In this document: piece after piece, positions 59,856 through 64,000 of the stretch
Layout: each line of letters opens with the position of its first letter
Position numbering within the stretch: position 1 is the first letter of the stretch
Origin: Hyphomonadaceae bacterium ML37
Lineage (GTDB): Bacteria; Pseudomonadota; Alphaproteobacteria; Caulobacterales; Maricaulaceae
DNA: 64,000 nt
Reading direction: 5' to 3'
Assembly: GCA_027627685.1 (NCBI GenBank)
Contig: CP091241.1
Span: 434,001 to 498,000, forward strand
The notes under the pieces: model-generated
Seen by the model: only the letters and a program-made list of their open reading frames with translations
The model's database searches: none
What the model was told of the DNA's origin: nothing
Made by a program: the position numbers and the translations under genes

Positions 59856-60539
59856 CTAGATCTGCAGGCGGTAGCCGCCGGTTTCGGTGATCAGCAGGCG
59901 GGCGTGCTGGGGGTCGGGTTCGATCTTCTGGCGCAGGCGGTAGACATGGGTTTCCAGCGTGTGGGTATTGGCCTCGCGGTGATAGCCCCAGACCTGGTCC
60001 AGCAGCTCCTCGCGCGCCACAGGCTTGCCGCTGGCGCGGTACAAGTATCTGAGAATGCTGGTCTCTTTCTCGGTCAGGCGAATCTTCTTGTCCTCGGTTG
60101 TGAGCAGCAGCTTCATCGCCGGCTTGAAGCGGTAGGGACCCAGCGGCAGCACCGCATCCTCGCTGGCCTGATGGCGTTTGAGCTGGGTGTTCACCCGTTC
60201 GAGCAGCACCACGAAGGAGATCGGCTTGGCCAGAAAATCATCGGCGCCTGAGCGCAATCCCAGCACGTGATCAGCGTCGCCGGACTGAGCCGTCAGAAGA
60301 ATGATCGGCGTGGTTATCCCGGCCTTGCGCAAGTGGCGGCAGGCCTCCCGCCCGTCCATATCCGGCAGGCCGACATCCAGGATGATCAGGTCCACCGGCT
60401 CGGATCTGGCCAGCTCCATGCCGGGCCTGGCCCCGTCGGCGGTCAGGACGGCGAACCCGTCCTCAAAGCCAAACTGTTCGGCCAGCGCCTCACGCAGCAA
60501 ATCGTCGTCATCGACCAGAAGAATGGTGTGGGTCGTCAT
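59856..60539 (-). CDS. OmpR-type DNA-binding response regulator
   Basis: A 227-residue regulator. The receiver (~1-120) has ILLVDDDDLLREAL, the phosphoacceptor in DLIILDVGLPDMDG, the Thr in ILLTAQSG and Lys in FLAKPISF. The winged helix (~135-225) has KKIRLTEKETSILRYLYRASGKPVAREELLDQVWGYH and THTLETHVYRLRQKIE. No kinase gene is adjacent, so its partner is elsewhere. It is divergent from the L,D-transpeptidase gene, with ~190 bases between. An envelope-stress or cell-wall role is possible by context only. Confidence 0.93.
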   Translation of the reverse strand: MTTHTILLVDDDDLLREALAEQFGFEDGFAVLTADGARPGMELARSEPVDLIILDVGLPDMDGREACRHLRKAGITTPIILLTAQSGDADHVLGLRSGADDFLAKPISFVVLLERVNTQLKRHQASEDAVLPLGPYRFKPAMKLLLTTEDKKIRLTEKETSILRYLYRASGKPVAREELLDQVWGYHREANTHTLETHVYRLRQKIEPDPQHARLLITETGGYRLQI

Positions 60540-60731
60540 GGCGGGCGCTCCCTGGCCGGACGATTAAGCCGCCAGCCTTGCCTGTTCCGCCGCCCGGCGC
60601 AAGCGCGGGCGGTCGGCGGCTCACTACCGCAAGGCGCGGCGCGGGGCGATTGACGCATGGGTGAGCGGTGTCAAACTTTGCGTGATGGCGGCGCACCGCG
60701 CGCGGCGGGCAGGCGCTATCCGGAGGATAAG

Positions 60732-61262
60732 ATGGCCGCGATTCGTGTTTTGCGGGACGTAAACGGGCCGCACGGGGTCGTCATGGCCCTTGAGGGAGAC
60801 ATGTTGGGTCCGCTTCCGGCCGCCATCGGGCGCTCAGGCCTCATCGCGGCGGAGACGAAGCGCGAGGGCGACGGCGCGACCCCGGCGGGCGCCTGGACGG
60901 TGCGCCGCGCGCTGTGGCGCCCCGACCGGCTGGAACGTCCGGACACGGCCCTGGTCCTCGACCCGATCGGGCCGGATGACGGCTGGTGCGACGACCCGGC
61001 GGACTCCGCCTATAACCGGCCGGTCAGATTGCCCTGGCCGGGGCGCCATGAAGTGATGACCCGCGAAGACGGGCTCTACGACATTGTCGTCGTGCTCGGC
61101 CACAACGACGACCCGCCGGTCCCCGGCCTCGGCTCGGCGATCTTCCTCCACTGCGCCAGCCCGGACTATCGGCCCACCGAGGGCTGTATCGCGATTGCGC
61201 GCGATGATCTGGTGGCGCTGCTGACTCTGCTGAAGGCGGGCGATGTGATCGAGGTGGGGTGA
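60732..61262 (+). CDS. L,D-transpeptidase (YkuD) family protein without signal peptide
   Basis: A YkuD-fold protein of 176 residues. The active-site block is SAIFLHCASPDYRPTEGCIAIAR, with His and the nucleophilic Cys spaced as in the family; GDGATPAGAWTVRRALWRPDR marks the N-terminal part. Members cross-link peptidoglycan 3-3 or attach proteins to it. No signal peptide is seen, as in the COG3786-type branch, so export or location is unclear. CGGAGGATAAG before the ATG is a good ribosome site. It is divergent from the OmpR-type regulator. Confidence 0.9.
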   Translation: MAAIRVLRDVNGPHGVVMALEGDMLGPLPAAIGRSGLIAAETKREGDGATPAGAWTVRRALWRPDRLERPDTALVLDPIGPDDGWCDDPADSAYNRPVRLPWPGRHEVMTREDGLYDIVVVLGHNDDPPVPGLGSAIFLHCASPDYRPTEGCIAIARDDLVALLTLLKAGDVIEVG

Positions 61263-61351
61263 GGGGGGACTCCTGAACACTCCGCTTGCGCTTCGGGCCG
61301 ACGTGTTGTCCTGTCGCGCGCATTGTCCGTCCCAGCGTGAAGGGGAGCGCC

Positions 61352-62089
61352 ATGCAGCTACAACAGGCGTCCTGGCCCGAGATCGAGGCCCATCTCAAGA
61401 CCTCCAAAGGCATCGTCATACCCATCGGCTCGTTCGAGCAGCATGGGCCCAACGGGCTGATCGGCACTGACGCCATCTGCCCTGAAGTCATTGCGCGCGA
61501 GGCGGGCGATGCGGGCGGCTTCCTGGTGGGGCCGACCTTCAATGTGGGCGTGGCCCAGCATCATCTGGGCTTTCCCGGCTCCATGACGCTGCGCCCCTCC
61601 ACCATGATCGCGGCGATCAATGACTGGATCGATTCGCTGGTGCGCCACGGCTTCCGGCGGATCTATTTCCTCAACGGTCATGGTGGCAATATCGCGACGA
61701 TCTCGGCGGCGTTCGCTGAAAGCTATGCGGCCTGGTCCATGGATGGCGACGCCTGCCCCTACAAGCTGCGCCAGATGAACTGGTGGGAGCTGCCCGGCGT
61801 CATGGGCGTGTGCAAGTCCATCTTCCCGGTGGGCGATGGCAGCCACGCCACGGCCTCGGAAGTGGCGGTGACGTACTACGCCTATCCGGACGCCCAGAAG
61901 GACGTGGTCATGACGCCGAAAATCGCGCCGGAAGGTTCGTTCACGGATGCGGCCGATTACCGGCGCAATTTCCCCGACGGGCGCATCGGCTCGGACCCCT
62001 CCCAGGCCACGCCGGAAAAGGGCGCCCAGATTGTCGCGGCGGCCCGGGACTCCCTGGTGCGCGACGTGGAGGCCTTCTTCAAGGGCTAG
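61352..62089 (+). CDS. Creatininase family protein (putative amidohydrolase)
   Basis: A metal-dependent amidohydrolase fold of 245 residues. Metal-binding motifs are IPIGSFEQHGPNGLIGTDAI (Glu, His, Asp), FLNGHGGN and GDGSHATASEVAVTYY (Glu). Relatives hydrolyse creatinine, or act in formamidopyrimidine or mycofactocin pathways; the substrate here is unknown. AAGGGGAG ahead of the ATG sets the start. It ends just before a REP-like palindrome and converges with the sterol-desaturase-family gene. Confidence 0.9.
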   Translation: MQLQQASWPEIEAHLKTSKGIVIPIGSFEQHGPNGLIGTDAICPEVIAREAGDAGGFLVGPTFNVGVAQHHLGFPGSMTLRPSTMIAAINDWIDSLVRHGFRRIYFLNGHGGNIATISAAFAESYAAWSMDGDACPYKLRQMNWWELPGVMGVCKSIFPVGDGSHATASEVAVTYYAYPDAQKDVVMTPKIAPEGSFTDAADYRRNFPDGRIGSDPSQATPEKGAQIVAAARDSLVRDVEAFFKG

Positions 62090-62144
62090 AGCTTTAACCG
62101 ACCTGACTGCGTCAGGCCGCACGCTCCAGCTTTTGATCTGGACC

Positions 62145-62183
62145 GCAATTTTTCCGAAAACCGGTTCCCACTTTTCGGATTGC
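62145..62183. repeat. REP-like palindromic element
   Basis: A palindrome with arms GCAAT...CCGAAAA and TTTTCGG...ATTGC around CCGGTTCCCAC. It resembles dispersed intergenic palindromes seen in many Alphaproteobacteria, recalled from general knowledge. It lies between convergent genes and could also help termination. Only one copy was noticed in the window. Confidence 0.6.
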
Positions 62184-62191
62184 GCTCTGGG

Positions 62192-62983
62192 CTATTTGCG
62201 AACCAGAGGCCACAGGAGTTCGCGGCGCGCGCTGACTGGCGCCATGGCTTCGATGCCGTAGGTCTCCGGGTAGCGCCGCGTGATCAGCGCGGTGCCGAAC
62301 AGCACGTCCCAGAAGAACAACAGGTTCCCGTAATTGCCCTTGTACCGCGTGACGCCGTCCGTGGCGTCCAGACCGTGATGGGCGGCGTGGGTGGCGGGGG
62401 TGGAGATGGTGCGCTCGATAAGCCACATCAAAGGCGACAGCGCCTTGATCCGGTAGAGCGGCTCGTCCCAGCGCCAGCTGGAATGGGCGGCGAAGATGAC
62501 CGTCATCTTGATGATCAGATAGACCACGTAGACTGGTCCGAACCCCAGATGGACCAGCACCGCCGAGATCCAGATGCCCGGCATGAGCAGGTAGTAGAAA
62601 AGATTGTTCCGGTAGACGATCCGCACGCTCATATAGGCGCCCGAATGATGGGCGCGGTGCAGATTGTAAAGCCAGGGAATCTGGTGGTTCAGCCGGTGCC
62701 ACCAGTACTGGGTCATGTCGTCGCCGACGAGCAGGATCAGAACCATCGCCCAGATGGGCAGGAAGGCCAGCGCGCCCGCCGAGCCCGGACGGATCATCTC
62801 CACCAGCAGCGGCGCCACCGCGAAGATCGCCGGCACGGTCAACAGGATGATGGTGAGGGTGGACACCGCCTCGATGAAGGCGTCGCGCGCGCTCGCGCGG
62901 TCCTTCGGGTTGAACCGGCCCAGCAAGATTTCCAGCAGGGCGAAGCCGATGAAAATCGCCGGAATGATGATCTGGTAGGCCAT
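62192..62983 (-). CDS. Sterol desaturase / fatty-acid hydroxylase family membrane protein
   Basis: A di-iron membrane oxygenase family member of 263 residues. Histidine clusters are WWHRLNHQIPWLYNLHRAHHSG (HxxxH and HxxHH) and ISTPATHAAHHGLDAT (third cluster). Hydrophobic helices occur at ~3-25, ~38-60, ~66-90 and ~140-165. It would hydroxylate or desaturate a lipid or carotenoid; the substrate is unknown. GGGGAG precedes ATG 62983 (MAYQIII), chosen over upstream in-frame codons. It is divergent from the LysR gene, probably its regulator. Confidence 0.9.
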   Translation of the reverse strand: MAYQIIIPAIFIGFALLEILLGRFNPKDRASARDAFIEAVSTLTIILLTVPAIFAVAPLLVEMIRPGSAGALAFLPIWAMVLILLVGDDMTQYWWHRLNHQIPWLYNLHRAHHSGAYMSVRIVYRNNLFYYLLMPGIWISAVLVHLGFGPVYVVYLIIKMTVIFAAHSSWRWDEPLYRIKALSPLMWLIERTISTPATHAAHHGLDATDGVTRYKGNYGNLLFFWDVLFGTALITRRYPETYGIEAMAPVSARRELLWPLVRK

Positions 62984-63064
62984 GGCGCTCCCCGGTGCGT
63001 ATCGCAATCCAGACTGGACCGCACCACGCATAACATCCAATATCAAAAACACATTCTGTCATGC

Positions 63065-63985
63065 ATGGAGGTTATGGTTTTGGAGGTCCGTGAAGCGCGT
63101 CTCCTGACCGCCTGTGCCCGTGAGGGTACGCTGACGGCGGCTGCGCAAGCGCTCAATGTCTCCCAACCTGCAGCGTCGCGCACCTTGGCGCTGATCGAGG
63201 CGCGCCTGGGCGGCGCTCTGTTCGACCGGAGCGGACGGCGTCTGATCCTGACACCGCTGGGCGAGGCAATCCTGCCGCGCGCCACGGCGCTGGCGCAGCA
63301 AAGCGCGGACCTGATCGCCCAGGCGCGGGCCTGGCGCACGGGCGAGGCCGGCGTGCTGACCCTGGGCGCCGGTCCCGCCGTCGCCTTCCATCTTCTGCCG
63401 GGGGCTCTGGCGGTCTATTACCAGGACGGGCGCCGGGTCCGGCTGCGCGTGCAGGCAGGCGCCTCTGAACAGCTTGTAGAGGCGGTGCGCAGCGGCGCGC
63501 TGGACATGGCGGTGTGTGACAGCGAGCCGGCCGAGGCTGATTCGGCCCTGGCGGTGACTGCGCTTTCCGGCGCCGGAATCGCGGCCGCCGTCCGGCCCGG
63601 ACATCCCGCCCTTTCGGGCGCACCGCTGGCCGACTTTCCGTTCGTTTCAGCCACGCCGCCCGCGCGCATGCGCCGTCCGGTCTGGCCCTGGCCGTCAGCG
63701 GACGCCAATCTGGTCAGTGATGATTACGCCCTGCTGGCGCAGGTCTGCGCGGTGTCTGACCATGTGCTGGTCGCGCCCGAACCCGTCCTTGCCCGGCTTG
63801 TCGCCGAACGGATTTTACGCCTCGCCAGCGCGCCCTTTGAAGGACTTGTCGTGCGTCCTGGCGTCATCACGCGCGCCGGCGCGCCCGACAGCGCTGCGCG
63901 CGAGGCGCTAAGGCGTGCCCTGATCTGCGCCGCCGGCGGTTGCGCCGCAGCTCAGGCCGCGTCGGTGAGGCGCCCGCGGAACTGA
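63065..63985 (+). CDS. LysR family transcriptional regulator
   Basis: A 306-residue regulator. The N-terminal helix-turn-helix (REGTLTAAAQALNVSQPAASRTLALIEARLGGALFDRSGRRLILTPLGEAIL) is typical LysR. The rest is a periplasmic-binding-protein-like effector domain (VLTLGAGPAVAFHLLPGAL, LVEAVRSGALDMAVCD, VSDDYALLAQVCAVSDHVLVAP). The ligand is unknown. It starts 81 bases from the divergent sterol-desaturase-family gene, the usual LysR target layout. The start at 63065 is tentative; another ATG nine bases later lies close to GGAGG. It ends 15 bases before the window edge. Confidence 0.92.
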   Translation: MEVMVLEVREARLLTACAREGTLTAAAQALNVSQPAASRTLALIEARLGGALFDRSGRRLILTPLGEAILPRATALAQQSADLIAQARAWRTGEAGVLTLGAGPAVAFHLLPGALAVYYQDGRRVRLRVQAGASEQLVEAVRSGALDMAVCDSEPAEADSALAVTALSGAGIAAAVRPGHPALSGAPLADFPFVSATPPARMRRPVWPWPSADANLVSDDYALLAQVCAVSDHVLVAPEPVLARLVAERILRLASAPFEGLVVRPGVITRAGAPDSAAREALRRALICAAGGCAAAQAASVRRPRN

Positions 63986-64000
63986 ACCAGCTCCTCGCCC

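Noticed and set aside
62180-63064. Long N-terminal extension of the LysR frame
   Set aside because: It overlaps the sterol-desaturase-family gene on the other strand and lacks any LysR sequence; the helix-turn-helix starts right after 63065.

Overview
The window is a high-GC chromosomal segment of an alphaproteobacterium. It is most likely a marine prosthecate Caulobacterales/Maricaulales relative (Hyphomonadaceae or Maricaulaceae type). The evidence is an RcdA-type (DUF1465) CtrA-degradation adaptor, a TrcR/DUF1013 cell-cycle regulator, a full CtrA box (TTAA-N7-TTAA), a SAM-II riboswitch, a split pntAA/pntAB/pntB transhydrogenase and a sulfolipid synthase. Genus assignment is inference. Coding density is very high, many neighbouring genes overlap by ATGA or TGATG, and no gene-free stretch exceeds 300 bases. 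There are no rRNA genes, CRISPR arrays or prophages. The only clear mobile element is one IS5-family insertion.

Layout. 1-8 kb: end of mnmA, a pair of DUF2589 proteins, a thiolase, rcdA, a DUF1192 protein, a quinone oxidoreductase, trcR behind an attenuator-like leader, and zapE with a possible 31-residue micro-ORF. 8-14 kb: a GST, folC, an unusual PEP-carboxylase-family protein, phhB and a FliL-like periplasmic protein. 14.3-20.4 kb: a 1633-residue protein joining a DUF115/MptE-like domain, a GT-B glycosyltransferase, a transmembrane hairpin, a long coiled coil with six 37-residue repeats and a PAPS-type sulfotransferase; galE lies upstream. 20.5-24.3 kb: tRNA-Ala(CGC), yggT, folD, a CtrA-box-preceded receiver protein, an SDR and a PAS histidine kinase. 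24.4-29.3 kb: a double-ATPase peptide ABC protein and an M16 lipoprotein protease. 29.5-34.3 kb: gap-pgk-fructose-bisphosphate aldolase on the minus strand and a divergent sqdB. 34.3-40.5 kb: a DUF885 protein, VOC and DUF1428 genes divergent from an HxlR regulator, a TacA/NtrC-like sigma-54 regulator and an alpha/beta hydrolase.

40.6-45.6 kb: the transhydrogenase operon with a cytochrome-oxidase-subunit-IV-like gene, a 29-residue micro-ORF and an unrecognised secreted protein embedded in it. An IS5-family element sits exactly at the pntB stop codon. 45.6-50.8 kb: an Lrp regulator, a DUF6356 protein, a YeiH exporter, then a promoter plus SAM-II riboswitch driving a compact three-gene methionine operon (homoserine dehydrogenase, MetX-like acyltransferase, MetB-like PLP enzyme) coupled by overlapping starts and stops. 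50.9-56.4 kb: a small conserved protein, Hsp20, a secreted methyltransferase-fold lipoprotein with partner, and an arsenic operon (arsR divergent from arsC-acr3-arsH, with a palindromic operator). 56.5-64 kb: an AprI/Inh-like inhibitor, mmsA, two divergent methyltransferases (one Hen1-like), an OmpR-type regulator, a YkuD transpeptidase, a creatininase-family protein, a sterol-desaturase-family membrane protein and its divergent LysR gene.

The most interesting object is the three-enzyme protein at 14.4-19.3 kb. Its predicted topology places both sugar-nucleotide- and PAPS-using domains in the cytoplasm, tethered to the membrane through a long coiled coil. This suggests a machine for building and sulfating a surface glycan or glycoprotein. 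Other points for a second look are the trcR leader, the CtrA box, the stand-alone Hen1-like methyltransferase, the micro-ORFs and the PEPC relative with altered active-site motifs.
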